Counted from the first letter of the stretch, positions 29,417 through 39,494 are shown. The stretch is DNA of 64,000 bases from Planktomarina temperata RCA23 (GCF_000738435.1 NZ_CP003984.1:1364001-1428000); one strand, 5' to 3'. The notes: generated from the letters alone by a model not told the origin. Numbers and translations: made by a program.

Positions 29417-30894
29417 CGGCTTTAACGGAACTTCTACATTTTGATCGCCAAACACAGGCATTGGGTCAGGTTTCAGGTCGTTTGGGATGGGATCAAGAAA
29501 CGATGATGCCCAGCGGGTCATCTGCGCAACGCGGCGAAGAGATGGCCGCGCTCGAAGGGGTGCTGCATGCGCGCAGGTCAGATCCGCGCGTAGGCGATTG
29601 GTTGGCGGCTTGTGACGGGCAAGCCTTTGACCGGGTGACCCAGGCGCAGCTGCGTGAGATTAAAACCGCTTATGAGCGCGCGGTGAAAGTGCCGGGCGAT
29701 TTGGCAGAGGCCATCGCCAGCACAACCTCAATGGCGCAGGGCAAATGGGCAGCGGCACGCGCGGAGGATGATTTTGCAGCTTTCGCTCCTGTTTTGCAGG
29801 AGGTTTTGGCGCTCAAACGCGAAGAAGGGCAGGCGCTGGCGGCCGGCGGGGACGTCTATGATGCCATGTTGGCCGATTATGAGCCGGGCACGACAGCCTC
29901 TGAGCTCGACCAGATGTTTGGGGCACTGCGCCCCGGATTGGTGGCTCTGCGTGGTGAGATATTAGAAAAACCCCCGGCGAAATCACTGCAAGGGTTTTTT
30001 GATGAGACTGTGCAATTGCAGATCGCCAGTGAATTGGCGCAGTGTTTTGGCTATGATTTGAACTGTGGGCGGATTGATAAGGCGGTGCATCCCTTCTCCT
30101 CCGGATCAGGGCAGGATGTTCGGATCACCACGCGCACGGACCCCAGCGATCCGTTCAATTGCTTTTATTCCACCATTCATGAGGTGGGGCATGGCTGTTA
30201 CGAGCAAAATGTTGATCCAGAGTATACGCTGACGGCCATAGGGCAGGGTGCCTCCATGGGCGTTCATGAAAGCCAGTCGCGGATCTATGAAAACCAATTG
30301 GGCCGCAGCCGCGCCTTTACCGAGTTTCTCTTTGCAAAAATGCGCGCGGGCTTTGGTGATTTTGGCATTGAAAGCGCGGATGAATTTTACAAAGCGGTAA
30401 ATTCGGTGCGCAATGGTTTCATCCGCACTGAGGCCGATGAGGTGCAATATAATTTGCATGTGTTGCTGCGCTTTGATCTGGAGCGCGCGATGATTGCGGG
30501 CGATTTGCAAGTGCAAGATTTGCAGAGCGCTTGGAATGATCGCTTTGCGGCTGATTTTGGATATGAGGTGCCGCGTGCCTCGCAGGGGTGTTTGCAAGAT
30601 GTCCATTGGTCTGTGGGGTTGTTTGGATATTTCCCAACCTATTCGCTTGGCAATGTCTACGCAGGCTGCCTTTTTGAGCGGATGACGGCGCTTAATCCTG
30701 ATTTGGACGATCAGCTTCGGGTTGGAGATTTGAGTAAGGCGACGGCCTGGCTGAAGGAGAGCTTGCAGCGTCATGGAGCGTTGAACTTGCCGCGTGAGAC
30801 CATCACGCAGGCCTGTGGCGCGGTGCCGAGTGAAGCGCCTTTACTGGCCTATCTGCAGGATAAATTTTCAGATCTTTACGACCTTAGCTTGTAA
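29413..30894 (+). CDS. M32 carboxypeptidase
   Basis: 493 aa from the ATG overlapping the ctaA stop. It belongs to the Taq-type M32 metallocarboxypeptidases: zinc motif STIHEVGHGCYEQN (HExxH), third ligand in GVHESQSRIYENQLGRS, and GRLGWDQETMMPSG near the N-terminus. It removes C-terminal residues from peptides in the cytoplasm. Length fits the family. A terminator follows directly. Confidence 0.95.
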   Translation: MTALTELLHFDRQTQALGQVSGRLGWDQETMMPSGSSAQRGEEMAALEGVLHARRSDPRVGDWLAACDGQAFDRVTQAQLREIKTAYERAVKVPGDLAEAIASTTSMAQGKWAAARAEDDFAAFAPVLQEVLALKREEGQALAAGGDVYDAMLADYEPGTTASELDQMFGALRPGLVALRGEILEKPPAKSLQGFFDETVQLQIASELAQCFGYDLNCGRIDKAVHPFSSGSGQDVRITTRTDPSDPFNCFYSTIHEVGHGCYEQNVDPEYTLTAIGQGASMGVHESQSRIYENQLGRSRAFTEFLFAKMRAGFGDFGIESADEFYKAVNSVRNGFIRTEADEVQYNLHVLLRFDLERAMIAGDLQVQDLQSAWNDRFAADFGYEVPRASQGCLQDVHWSVGLFGYFPTYSLGNVYAGCLFERMTALNPDLDDQLRVGDLSKATAWLKESLQRHGALNLPRETITQACGAVPSEAPLLAYLQDKFSDLYDLSL

Positions 30895-30907
30895 TGCGGC
30901 AAATTAA

Positions 30908-30941
30908 AAAGCACGGTCCCTCACCCAAGAGACCGTGCTTT
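30908..30941 (+). terminator. Terminator after M32 gene
   Basis: Perfect 11-bp stem AAAGCACGGTC / GACCGTGCTTT with a 12-base loop, 13 bases after the stop codon. The symmetry lets it work on both strands. Confidence 0.85.
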
Positions 30942-31302
30942 ATGCAATGCTAAGGCAGATCAAACATGATGCCGCCGTTGCATCCCCTCACTCGTATTAT
31001 GCTTGGAGAAGCCTCCAAACACCACAATCGCCGCAGCTGCACATAACTTTATAATTTATAATCAATCAGCTACGTCGAAGGGCCGAATTGAAGCACTTTG
31101 GTGCCACAATGAACTCGTTACTTGCGACTTGGTGCTAAACACTCATTAGATCCGAGGCGCGCGACATTTATTAACTTTACGTTAACGCAATCGGAAGAAG
31201 AGTGCGAGTCCGAGTAGGGCTATGCGGGTGGTTTTGCCGTATAGGTATATATACACCTATGTATATAAAAAAGTTTTTATATATGAGTTTCGTAAAATGC
31301 CG
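30942..31302. other. Intergenic region between M32 gene and gyrA
   Basis: About 360 bases with no convincing gene. It becomes AT-rich near 31,245-31,285 with a self-complementary TATATA segment. Nothing else recognised. Confidence 0.5.
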
Positions 31303-31336
31303 ATGTGACCGCGCAGAATTGCCTGCACGGTCACAT
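31303..31336 (-). terminator. gyrA terminator
   Basis: Minus-strand hairpin ATGTGACCG / CGGTCACAT with further partial pairing toward the loop, just after the gyrA stop. Only a short T-run follows, so efficiency is uncertain. Confidence 0.65.
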
Positions 31337-31343
31337 ATGTCGT

Positions 31344-34094
31344 TTAAGAGGCGGCCTCGGAAGTGCTTTCCTCGGGCGTATCTTCGCCGTCGCCTTGATC
31401 TGGGATATAGGCGACGCTGACCACTTGCTCATCGCGGCTTGTATTGAACACCCGCACACCGCCAGCATTGCGGGAGCGGAAGGAAATGCCGTCAATGGGG
31501 CAGCGGATTGATTGACCTGTGCTTGTCACCAGCATGATTTGATCGACAAGCTCTACCGGGAAGCTGGCGACCACTGGACCGCCGCGCATCGCCTTATCCA
31601 TCGCGGCCACGCCCATCCCGCCGCGCCCGCGCACCGGGTAATCATGGCTGGACGACAGCTTGCCAGAGCCGCCACGGGTAATGGTCAGGATCAGATTTTC
31701 AACCGCCGCCATTTCCTCATAGCGTTCTTGCGAGAAGTTCGGATCGGCTGGAACATCGTCCTCACCGGCCTCCTCATCTGTCACGCCCGCCAGAGCGCGG
31801 CGCATCTTCAGATAGGCGGCGCGCTCTTCGGGTGTGGCTTCAAAATGGCGAATAACGGACATGGAGACGACCATATCGTCGCCAGTGAGACGAATACCGC
31901 GCACACCGGTTGAGGCGCGAGAGTTCATCACCCGCAGATCGGTCGAGGCAAAGCGAATGGCTCGGCCACTGTTGGTGGTGAGCATAACATCATCATCTTC
32001 GCTGCAGATCCGCGCGTTGACCAACTCCACCCCTTCGGGCAGTTTCATGGCGATCTTGCCATTTGAGCGCACATTGGTGAAGTCAGACAGGCGGTTGCGG
32101 CGTACATCGCCTTGTGTGGTTGCAAAGACGATTTGCAAATCGCCCCATTCGGCTTCATCACGGTCAACGGGCATGATCGCAGCCACAGAGACGCCGGTCG
32201 GAATAGGCAAGATATTGACAATCGCCTTGCCCTTGGCCGTGCGCCCTCCGAGCGGCAGCCGCCAGGTCTTCATCTTATAGGCCATACCATCGGTTGTGAA
32301 AAACAACAGCTGGGTATGGGTATTGGCCACAAAGAGTGTGGTGACCACATCTTCATCTTTGGTCGACATACCCTGAAGCCCCTTGCCGCCGCGCTTTTGC
32401 GCCCGGAAATCGGCCAAGGCCGTGCGTTTGATATAGCCGCCGGCGGTGACTGTGACGACCATTTCCTCGCGCTCAATCAAATCTTCGTCCATCATATCAC
32501 CGGACCATTCAATGATCTCGGTGCGGCGCGGAACGGCGAAATTGTCTTTAACCTCGCGCAGCTCATCGGAAATGATCCCCATGATCCGCTCGCGAGAAGA
32601 CAGAATTTCAAGATACTCTTTGATCTTCGCGGCCAGAACAGCCAGCTCGTCGGTGACCTCTTTGACGCCGATTTGTGTCAACCGCTGCAAACGCAGCTCC
32701 AAAATAGCCCGCGCCTGCGTCTCTGACAGATTGTAGGTGCCATCGTCGTTCATCGTATGGGTTGGATCATCAATCAGGCGGATATAATCGGAAATTTCCG
32801 CCGCCGGCCAGCGCCGCTCCATTAATTTCAGACGTGCCTCTGCGGCATCGCTTGAGGCGCGGATGGTGGCAACAATTTCATCCACATTGCTCACCGCCAC
32901 CGCAAGCCCGCAAAGCACATGGCTCCTCTCGCGCGCCTTGCGCAGCTCAAAGGCCATCCGGCGTGCCACGACTTCCTCGCGGAAATCGATAAAGCAGGTT
33001 AAAAAGCGCCGCAGTGTGAGCTGTTCGGGCCGCCCGCCATTCAGGGCCAGCATATTACAGCCAAAGGAGGTCTGCATCGGCGTGTAGCGGAACAATTGGT
33101 TCAACACCACTTCCGCCGTGGCATCGCGTTTCAGCTCAACCACCACACGCACGCCATTACGATCTGATTCATCTTGCACATGGGCCACGCCTTCAATGCG
33201 TTTATCACGCACTTCGGCTGCAATTTTCTCGATCATTGCCGCTTTGTTGACCTGATAGGGGATCTCTTCAATGATGATGGCCCAACGATCTTTGCGCAGC
33301 TCTTCAAAGCGGGTTTTGGCCCGGTTGATCACGCTGCCGCGACCTTCGAGATAGGCCTTGCGGGCGCCTGAGCGGCCCAGCATCACGCCGCCTGTGGGAA
33401 AATCCGGCCCGGGGATATAGTCGATCAGCTGCTCTGAGGTCAGATCCGGATCTTCAATCAAGGCCAATGTCGCATCAACCACTTCGCCCAGGTTGTGGGG
33501 GGGGATATTGGTGGCCATGCCCACGGCAATCCCGCCAGCGCCGTTGACCAGCATATTGGGATAGCGGGCCGGCAGAACTGTGGGCTCCGTATCTTTGCCA
33601 TCATAATTGAGCTGAAAATCAACTGTATCTTTGTCGATATCGGCCAAGAGCGCTTGCGCCGATTTTTCCATACGCACTTCTGTGTAGCGATAGGCCGCAG
33701 CCTTGTCGCCATCCATGGAGCCAAAATTGCCTTGCCCGTCCAACAGCACCAAGGACATTGAGAAGTCCTGCGCCATGCGCACCAAAGCATCATAGATTGC
33801 GCCGTCCCCATGGGGGTGGTATTTCCCCATCGCTTCCGCGACCGGCCGCGAGGATTTTCGGTAGGGCTTGTCATGGGTGTTATTGGTTTCATGCATCGCA
33901 TAGAGAATCCGGCGGTGCACGGGCTTGAGACCATCGCGCAGATCCGGGATTGCACGGCTGACAATCACGCTCATGGCATAGTCAAGATAGGAGGTTTTCA
34001 TCTCCTGCGTAATGCTGATCGCCGGGCCGTCATAGGCGGAGGATGTGGGAGCTGGTGTTTCGCTGCTCTCGGGGGGGAGTGTTTCATCTGTCAT
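31344..34094 (-). CDS. gyrA: DNA gyrase subunit A
   Basis: 916 aa, full length. The catalytic Tyr is in [12 protein letters not shown]; the quinolone-determining region carries [19 protein letters not shown]. The winged-helix/tower part is followed by the C-terminal DNA-wrapping beta-pinwheel with the GyrA box QKRGGKG. Gyrase introduces negative supercoils together with GyrB, which is not in this window. The acidic tail ([16 protein letters not shown]) is usual. Confidence 0.98.
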   Translation of the reverse strand: MTDETLPPESSETPAPTSSAYDGPAISITQEMKTSYLDYAMSVIVSRAIPDLRDGLKPVHRRILYAMHETNNTHDKPYRKSSRPVAEAMGKYHPHGDGAIYDALVRMAQDFSMSLVLLDGQGNFGSMDGDKAAAYRYTEVRMEKSAQALLADIDKDTVDFQLNYDGKDTEPTVLPARYPNMLVNGAGGIAVGMATNIPPHNLGEVVDATLALIEDPDLTSEQLIDYIPGPDFPTGGVMLGRSGARKAYLEGRGSVINRAKTRFEELRKDRWAIIIEEIPYQVNKAAMIEKIAAEVRDKRIEGVAHVQDESDRNGVRVVVELKRDATAEVVLNQLFRYTPMQTSFGCNMLALNGGRPEQLTLRRFLTCFIDFREEVVARRMAFELRKARERSHVLCGLAVAVSNVDEIVATIRASSDAAEARLKLMERRWPAAEISDYIRLIDDPTHTMNDDGTYNLSETQARAILELRLQRLTQIGVKEVTDELAVLAAKIKEYLEILSSRERIMGIISDELREVKDNFAVPRRTEIIEWSGDMMDEDLIEREEMVVTVTAGGYIKRTALADFRAQKRGGKGLQGMSTKDEDVVTTLFVANTHTQLLFFTTDGMAYKMKTWRLPLGGRTAKGKAIVNILPIPTGVSVAAIMPVDRDEAEWGDLQIVFATTQGDVRRNRLSDFTNVRSNGKIAMKLPEGVELVNARICSEDDDVMLTTNSGRAIRFASTDLRVMNSRASTGVRGIRLTGDDMVVSMSVIRHFEATPEERAAYLKMRRALAGVTDEEAGEDDVPADPNFSQERYEEMAAVENLILTITRGGSGKLSSSHDYPVRGRGGMGVAAMDKAMRGGPVVASFPVELVDQIMLVTSTGQSIRCPIDGISFRSRNAGGVRVFNTSRDEQVVSVAYIPDQGDGEDTPEESTSEAAS

Positions 34095-34542
34095 TTTGGC
34101 CGCCTGTCTGGGATATTCCCATATTTAGTTGTCTGATACATTACTGTCCAAACATATGCGATGCAAACGCTTAGAGCCCCTGCGGCTGGATGAATAAGAC
34201 ATTGCGGTGAAAATTATGGGAAAAGATCTCTGCATAACCCAGCCGTCAAGCCAAAACATTTTGCCCGGTGGCAACACCGGGCTGCGCCTGCCTGCCCCCC
34301 GGCAGGCGCATTCACCGTCTCAATATACTGATATACATGGTCATTGCTCAAATTTTGCAGTGATTTCACCACCGGACATATGCGCCCGCCCAGGCCGGCG
34401 CTGCCCTCATTTCGTGTTGAGATGGCGTTATGCAGAGGTCTTGAGAACTCAGAGGATTTGCGCGTAAATTCGGCTGAAAAACCTCTGAAAATGGTGCTGT
34501 GCCCGGCGGTTTGGGGAATCGGCTGGGGCGGGTATCGCTGCG
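34095..34542. other. Intergenic region with two adjacent hairpins
   Basis: About 450 bases between gyrA and dsbB, both on the minus strand, so it holds the gyrA promoter and the dsbB transcript end. Two perfect hairpins lie back to back: GCCCGGTG/CACCGGGC at 34,263-34,282 and TGCGCCTGCC/GGCAGGCGCA at 34,283-34,310. On the minus strand the first is followed by AAAATGTTTT. They are probably the dsbB terminator. No gene seen. Confidence 0.6.
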
Positions 34543-35028
34543 CTATCGGCCCCGCAGGGCCAGGATCCAGAGTGCGCAGAGCAGAGCCGAAAGAACCGCA
34601 TTCCAAGCGGGCATGGACAGGCCGGCAAAGGCCCAGGAAACCTCGTCGCACATGACAAGTTTTTCGAAGGTATCTGTTGCTAAAAGATCCTGCCCCGACA
34701 GCCCGCTCAACTCGGCTCCGGCACCGGTACAGGAACTGGGGCCATCCCACCATTTTTGCTCGACCCCGGCGTGGAAAGCGCCGATGCCGGCGGTCGTCAG
34801 TGCGGCCAGCGCACCAAGCCCGGCCAGAAGGCGGCTGGGCCAAAACCAAATCAGCGCGCCGATCGCGATGGCCAGCATATGGGGGTATCTTTGCCAAAAA
34901 CACATCTGGCACGGCGCGTAGCCGAGTGCCTGAAACAGGTAAGCCCCTGCCAGGAGCATGCCCGACCCTGCCGCTGCAAAAAGCGCCAATTGGCGAGATG
35001 AGTGTGACAACAGAGTATTCTTTTTCAT
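34543..35028 (-). CDS. dsbB: Disulfide bond formation protein B
   Basis: 161-aa inner-membrane protein with four helices. The two redox Cys pairs are visible: APCQMC (C40, C43) in the first periplasmic loop and SSC...VMC (C100, C127) in the second. DsbB re-oxidises DsbA and passes electrons to quinone. The ATG overlaps the stop of the upstream membrane-protein gene (ATGA), so the two are co-translated. Confidence 0.93.
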   Translation of the reverse strand: MKKNTLLSHSSRQLALFAAAGSGMLLAGAYLFQALGYAPCQMCFWQRYPHMLAIAIGALIWFWPSRLLAGLGALAALTTAGIGAFHAGVEQKWWDGPSSCTGAGAELSGLSGQDLLATDTFEKLVMCDEVSWAFAGLSMPAWNAVLSALLCALWILALRGR

Positions 35029-35603
35029 AGATATCTGACCGCAAAAAATCCTGCACCCAATATGAGTACAAAAGCGGTAAAGACCAAGCCCAAATGTCTT
35101 TCTATAAAGCGGCGGATAGGTGGGCCGAAGTAATACAGCAGAAGGGCGACCGCAAAAAACCGCAAGGCTCGCGCGACCAAGGCGCTGAGCACAAAGGGAA
35201 CCAAGGCCATTCCGGTCCAACCCGACATGATCGTGATCACTTTGAACGGGAAGGGCGTGACCCCGGCAATCAGCACGGCCCAGGTCCCATAGGCGTTGAA
35301 TTTATCATTAAAGGCGGCCATGCTGCTCTCCTTGCCCAATGAGGCTAAGATGGGCTGGCCGATGCTTTCAAAGGCGAAAGCCCCGATGGCATAGCCAAAA
35401 AGCCCGCCCGCAACTGAGGCCACAACCGCCACCAAAGCAATGCGAAACGCCTGGCTCCGCGCCGCCAGGATCATCGGGATGAGCATGATATCCGGCGGGA
35501 TCGGAAAGAAAGAGCTTTCTATGAAGGCGACAATGGCCAAAGCCCAAAGCGCCCGCGGATGCTCAGCCAACGACAAGGTCCAAGTATAAAGGCGGTGTAT
35601 CAT
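35025..35603 (-). CDS. YqaA/DedA-type membrane protein
   Basis: 192 aa from the ATG at 35,603; the longer frame to 35,858 is not family-like. Five hydrophobic segments and the SNARE-associated/VTT features: ESSFFPIPPDIML, GGLFGYAIG and GVTPFPFKVITIMSG. Relatives act in membrane homeostasis or lipid carrier flipping. It precedes dsbB with a four-base overlap. Confidence 0.88.
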   Translation of the reverse strand: MIHRLYTWTLSLAEHPRALWALAIVAFIESSFFPIPPDIMLIPMILAARSQAFRIALVAVVASVAGGLFGYAIGAFAFESIGQPILASLGKESSMAAFNDKFNAYGTWAVLIAGVTPFPFKVITIMSGWTGMALVPFVLSALVARALRFFAVALLLYYFGPPIRRFIERHLGLVFTAFVLILGAGFFAVRYL

Positions 35604-35689
35604 GTGACCCCAAAGATTATTTCCCGGTTTTTGCCATGGATGGGCCGGGATGGGTAGGGGCTTTTCACGCCCCCGCGGCACAGGCGCCT

Positions 35690-35842
35690 TTACGCCGACG
35701 GGCCAAGCACCGCTCTCGGATTCTGGCGCAACAGCGGCCGCGCAAGAAACGGTTTGCGCTGCATTAACACGGGCTCCACAACAAGACCGACCATCAGAAT
35801 CGGCAAGAGGGGCAGGTGATAAGAGCAGTTTCGCCGGGTCAT
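35690..35842 (-). CDS. Possible 50-aa membrane peptide
   Basis: An ATG that overlaps the stop of the preceding gene (ATGA) opens a 50-codon frame. The peptide has a short hydrophobic helix (LPLLPILMVGLVVEPVL) and an Arg/Pro-rich C-terminus (KPFLARPLLRQNPRAVLG). The coupled start is the only support; no family is recognised. Confidence 0.35.
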   Translation of the reverse strand: MTRRNCSYHLPLLPILMVGLVVEPVLMQRKPFLARPLLRQNPRAVLGPSA

Positions 35843-36438
35843 TGAGACATCCGCTCATGCACCGCGGCCATGCCTCTTTCGGACATATCGCTCACTTCGG
35901 CGGCATGGGTTTGCAACAGTTTTACAACCTCGGGATTGCTGGAGGTTTGGATGACGGTCACGCCGGTGTCGGTGACTTCGATCTCGGTTTCAATATCCTC
36001 ATGCACGTCAAAAAGCGCATCTAGAGTAGGGGACTGGATGATCACCTCTGGGTTTTTGCCCTCCGCCAATCGGGTCACCATCATGGACACATGCGAGACA
36101 ATCGCCGCCCGCACCTCAGGGTTTTCGGAGGCGGTAAAGGTTGAGATACCATCTGGGAGATTGGTGACTCGGCGCTCAATTTCCATGTGCTGTTGGAAAA
36201 TTTTTCTCAGATCGGCGACTTCAGTTTCGGTGGTGTCTTTGCCCTGCAGGCCGGGCATGGTCATCTCATCATGCATATGCCCCTGCATCATACCTTGGGA
36301 GGCCCCGCCAGACTTCCCATGGTGCATTTCATGCATGGTGGCATAGGAATTGGAGTGGGCGCTATGTTTGAGGTAGATAAACACTGCTCCACCGCCCAAA
36401 ACGAAGGCCAGCGCTCCGATGATTAAGGTTTTTCGCAT
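35839..36438 (-). CDS. Membrane-anchored His/Met-rich protein
   Basis: 199 aa. An N-terminal anchor (MRKTLIIGALAFVLGGGAVFIYL) is followed by a His/Met-rich stretch (residues 26-62: HMHDEMTM and similar) and then an acidic helical domain (about 70-195). The His/Met cluster is the kind used to bind copper or other soft metals in the periplasm; that role is inferred from composition only. It lies upstream of the YqaA-dsbB pair. Confidence 0.7.
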   Translation of the reverse strand: MRKTLIIGALAFVLGGGAVFIYLKHSAHSNSYATMHEMHHGKSGGASQGMMQGHMHDEMTMPGLQGKDTTETEVADLRKIFQQHMEIERRVTNLPDGISTFTASENPEVRAAIVSHVSMMVTRLAEGKNPEVIIQSPTLDALFDVHEDIETEIEVTDTGVTVIQTSSNPEVVKLLQTHAAEVSDMSERGMAAVHERMSQ

Positions 36439-36778
36439 TCCAAACTCTCCTCAAAATTCGCCCCCAACTGCCAGCAAATAGTACTCTTTGCAAACCAAAA
36501 CGGTCGCCTGCATTCTGCCCGGCGCCTTTGAGCGGCCATTGAGCTTGTTCGGCAAACCCCGTCAGGCGAGGTTTTGCGGCAATTATTCCCTCAGAGCTGA
36601 AATATCTGGCTTTACCTTTGACGGAAACTTGACTACCTCAAGCTTCAAGATTCGTGCAGCTTACGGAAGTCTACTTACCATAGCCCTTTGGCACGAAACT
36701 GGCTTAAGGTCGTTGTAAAACCTGTTCTGGTGCAAAAAGCCGCATGTACGGGGGGGGCGCAGCCCACAGCAACCGATG
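36439..36778. other. Intergenic region left of element 1
   Basis: About 340 bases with no convincing gene. It should contain the original upstream region of tRNA-Leu(CAA) before element 1 separated them. A TTGACT box occurs at about 36,630 but no matching -10 was fixed. Confidence 0.4.
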
Positions 36779-36817
36779 GGCCCAAGTGGCGGAATGGTAG
36801 ACGCAGGAGATTCAAAA
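36779..36817 (+). repeat. attL of element 1: 5' half of tRNA-Leu
   Basis: 39 bases matching 50,675-50,713 with one mismatch (A at 36,808 against G). They are the 5' half of tRNA-Leu(CAA) through the anticodon loop. The sequence then departs from the tRNA into AT-rich DNA. The intact tRNA is at the other end of the element. Confidence 0.9.
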
Positions 36818-36880
36818 GACCCTAAATTACAAAAATATATTATTTAAAATTAAATATATAAAAAAATAGAATCAGTTTTA

Positions 36881-36899
36881 GTAGACGTATGGTAGACGT
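36881..36899 (+). promoter_or_regulatory. Candidate integrase arm sites, left end
   Basis: GTAGACGT occurs at 36,881 and 36,892, spaced 11 bases. The same pair at the same spacing and orientation occurs near the right end at 50,594-50,612. The motif also resembles GGTAGACGC in the tRNA D-arm. Confidence 0.6.
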
Positions 36900-36919
36900 A
36901 TTTGGAAAAGATTTATTCT

Positions 36920-37162
36920 CTAATCTGATCCAACCTCAGCACCATCCATCGCCATGTCAGAATTACCCGTGTAAACGATCTGATACGTGTTGTTACCCTT
37001 CACGCCACAGTTATGGCATCTGGCTCTCTGGCTTACCTCATGGGCTGTGGTATCGCCTCCGACGACAGCAATGAGGTTTGATACCTCTAGCATCGTATGA
37101 TGCTTACAGAGGCCACAAGTGATGCTGAGTTGGTGCTGTGGGATGGTTGAGAGCTTGGTCAC
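36920..37162 (-). CDS. Small zinc-ribbon protein, full copy
   Basis: 80 aa with CGLC near residue 16 and CHNC near residue 50, a spacing that fits a single zinc ribbon. It begins MTKLSTIPQHQLSITC. Another full copy is at 39,256-39,480, and half-copies occur at five other places in the two tRNA-Leu elements. Function unknown; a small nucleic-acid-binding or regulatory role is plausible only from the Cys pattern. Confidence 0.6.
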   Translation of the reverse strand: MTKLSTIPQHQLSITCGLCKHHTMLEVSNLIAVVGGDTTAHEVSQRARCHNCGVKGNNTYQIVYTGNSDMAMDGAEVGSD

Positions 37163-37336
37163 TCATTTTTTCGGTAGAACAGTACATAACTTGGCGGATA
37201 GACATAATTTTCAACACACGCCTGGATAGGAATGCGTCACATACAATGCTACTACTATGGTGTGTATGGGACCGTCTTATTTTGGTTAATCGGCACTGCT
37301 AATGATATCTATCACCCGCTTACGGCACCAACCAAT

Positions 37337-37711
37337 TTAAATTTTACAATGCTCAGCCCAGTAAGCACTGTCCCAATAAAGGTCAAAGCTAACCTCTAAT
37401 CCGTTTTCTACCACAAAACTGTGTACCCCTTTTCCACTTAGACCGCCATCTGCGGTGAAGGTGCAAAATACGCAGACGTTTGTATCATCAGAAACAACTT
37501 TGTCGACGCTAAGATTAAAACCAGGCCATGCATCATTTAGCCTTGCAAGCATATTAGTCAGCAAATCTTGAAAACCGACATATTCTCCTCCCAGTGCATG
37601 GCTCCCATGGAAGGTAGTTTTACATTCTGGATGGTATATCTTGCCTAATGCTTCCATGTCGCCAGAACCAAACGCAGCGTAGCCGCCCATTACAATTTCT
37701 TCTGCTGTCAT
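37337..37711 (-). CDS. SnoaL-like (NTF2 fold) protein
   Basis: 124 aa from MTAEEIV; an upstream GTG start would add 33 unlike residues. NTF2/SnoaL features: YAAFGSGDMEALGKIYHPEC at the N-terminus and FCTFTADGGLSGKGVHSF in the strands. Members are enzymes such as ketosteroid-isomerase relatives or have no known activity. It stands alone in element 1. Confidence 0.75.
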   Translation of the reverse strand: MTAEEIVMGGYAAFGSGDMEALGKIYHPECKTTFHGSHALGGEYVGFQDLLTNMLARLNDAWPGFNLSVDKVVSDDTNVCVFCTFTADGGLSGKGVHSFVVENGLEVSFDLYWDSAYWAEHCKI

Positions 37712-37920
37712 AATTATTCTCCACCATTGTTTAAGCCTGAAGGTATTACAATTCATGCTATCACGAACCAGCGCATTGTTAAGAGCGGATTTCACTGAAC
37801 TGAGCACCACTATTCATTGCTGACCTACAAACCTTCTTAAGTACCGTGTTAAAATGATTTATTAATAAATTCAGTTCTCTCCATAAGCATGAACCTTAAA
37901 CTGCCAAATCACAAACCCAA

Positions 37921-38005
37921 CCGCAAACTAAATCGTTACCTTGGATTCCCACCTGCAAAACGGGCCAACCCAATTCGTTTGGTTGTGAGTCTAGGGGGTC
38001 CCTAG
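37921..38005. repeat. Dispersed repeat copy
   Basis: CCGCAAACTAAATCGTTACC through TTCGTTTGGTTGTGAGTCTA matches 41,715-41,800 with scattered differences. The end part also matches the blocks at 11,541 and 38,493. Confidence 0.7.
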
Positions 38006-38163
38006 AGATTTATGGAGAGGTTTACACAAAGCCTTCAACAAACAATCCGCAGTCAGATCACACCTAAGATAGTATCTATGAGCGTTGTGCTGTTGATCCA
38101 GAAATGTTTAGCTGAAAAGGTATTTTGTGTTAGGATTTAGCTGAAACTAGGGAGATTATAAAT

Positions 38164-38454
38164 ATGCCAAAAGGATACTTAGTGGCCAACATTAGGGTCA
38201 CTGATGCTGAGAAATTCCAAGCATTTGCAGGAATGGCAGCACCAGCTATCAAAAAATATGGTGGTAAAGTTCTAGCTAGAGGCCCTTTGGCTGATAGGCA
38301 CGAAGGTAAACTCACTGGTACAGTTATGATGATTGAGTTTGAAAGTAAGCAAGCTGCCGAAACATTCTATTTTAGTGACGAATATCAAGCTGCAAAAGCT
38401 GTGCGTGAAACATGTTCAGATACCGACCTGATGATTATCGAGGGCGCTGAGTAG
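38164..38454 (+). CDS. DUF1330 family protein
   Basis: 96 aa. The DUF1330 ferredoxin-like fold is clear from GYLVANIRVTDAEKFQAFA, KYGGKVLARG and VMMIEFESKQAAETFYFSDE. These small proteins form dimeric alpha/beta barrels and have no assigned reaction. The start follows GGGAG at a normal distance. Confidence 0.9.
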   Translation: MPKGYLVANIRVTDAEKFQAFAGMAAPAIKKYGGKVLARGPLADRHEGKLTGTVMMIEFESKQAAETFYFSDEYQAAKAVRETCSDTDLMIIEGAE

Positions 38455-38492
38455 TTCAGTTTTTATCCCTTTCCTCTTTCTGAACAGCCGAT

Positions 38493-38612
38493 CTATTATG
38501 AATCTAAGGGTTCCCTTGAGGCTCACACAGAGGCCCGTACAGGGTGTTTATCCACTGCATCCTCCTGTGGCGAACCAAAGGCTATCACGCTTGTACGGAG
38601 CCAATACGCGCG
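38493..38612. repeat. Dispersed repeat copy
   Basis: ATGAATCTAAGGGTTCCCTT and the following ~100 bases match 11,541-11,664 in the tRNA-Asn island, including the 'gtgtttatccactgcatc' segment. Confidence 0.75.
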
Positions 38613-38647
38613 CTGAGGGGGTTGTCATTGTAAGCTCTTATTTATCA

Positions 38648-38726
38648 AACGATCTGATACGTGTTGTTACCCTTCACGCCGCAGTTATGGCATCTGGCTC
38701 TCTGACGTACCTCGTGGGCTGTGGTG
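38648..38726 (-). pseudogene. Zinc-ribbon gene, C-terminal half only
   Basis: Minus strand encodes HEVRQRARCHNCGVKGNNTY, as in the full copies. It starts abruptly at CCACAGCCCACGAG, the same place where other half-copies break. No N-terminal half lies beside it. Confidence 0.75.
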
Positions 38727-38882
38727 CAGAAGGCCGACTACTTCTATATTTAGACTAGTAATAAGCATACAGATCAAATTAGATCCAAGAGGTAGCCAAT
38801 ATAAAAGTAAGGGAGTGATTGCTAGCTTACCCTAGCTCAACCTCCGCATAAAACTTAAACAACTTTATCAATGGAGAGTAAT

Positions 38883-39188
38883 ATGATTTTTATGTGTACT
38901 TATCAGATCGATCGGGACAAACAGGCGGATACTCAGGCCTTTTTTGCGAACATGACCGAAGAGCAAATTGCAGGAGAACATCCCGATGGGGTCACGCAAA
39001 TTGGTCGATGGCATGATGTTCCAAATGGTAATGGCTGGATAGTTGTGGAAGCCAATGATCAAGAAGCGTTAACTACTTGGATTATGGGTTGGTCAGGGCA
39101 ATGCACTTTTCCAACAGTGACTCCAGTTGTGGAAGACGACACAGCTCGGAAGTTAGTAAAGGCTATGCTTGCTTCTCAACAAGGCTAA
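38883..39188 (+). CDS. DUF3303 family protein
   Basis: 101 aa from the ATG after GGAGAGTAAT; a start four codons earlier would place that ribosome site inside the gene. DUF3303 features: MCTYQIDRDKQADTQAFF, GRWHDVPNGNGWIVVEAND and a C-terminal amphipathic helix. Another small dimeric alpha/beta-barrel protein, function unknown. Confidence 0.85.
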   Translation: MIFMCTYQIDRDKQADTQAFFANMTEEQIAGEHPDGVTQIGRWHDVPNGNGWIVVEANDQEALTTWIMGWSGQCTFPTVTPVVEDDTARKLVKAMLASQQG

Positions 39189-39255
39189 CTAACTGCCAAT
39201 AAGTTAAAAAGAACCTTGTGCAGCGCTCGTCTGCTCAGGGTTGTTGATTCAATTC

Positions 39256-39480
39256 CTAATAATCTACCCTACCATCGGAATGAACCGTATAAGCTATCTG
39301 ATACGTGTTGTTACCCTTCACGCCGCAGTTATGGCATTTGGCTCTCTGACGTACCTCGTGGGCTGAGGTATCGCCTCCAACGACAGCTATCAGGTTTGCT
39401 ACCTCTAGCATCGTATGGTGCTTACAAAGGCCGCAGGTGATGCTTAGTTGGTGCTGTGGGATGGTGCTGAGTTTGGTCAT
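39256..39480 (-). CDS. Small zinc-ribbon protein, full copy
   Basis: 74 aa, near-identical to the 80-aa copy at 36,920-37,162 over residues 1-63 (CGLC and CHNC conserved), with a different C-terminal tail (VHSDGRVDY). Paralogy within one island points to local duplication. Confidence 0.6.
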   Translation of the reverse strand: MTKLSTIPQHQLSITCGLCKHHTMLEVANLIAVVGGDTSAHEVRQRAKCHNCGVKGNNTYQIAYTVHSDGRVDY

Positions 39481-39494
39481 TGAGAAGCTCGTTC

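Noticed and set aside
34263-34310. Adjacent perfect hairpins as a CRISPR-like or REP array
   Set aside because: Only two different hairpins, no repeat-spacer pattern; best explained as a transcript end.
34214-35071. Long frame overlapping dsbB
   Set aside because: It is a shadow of dsbB, which has the CxxC motifs and membrane helices in the other frame.
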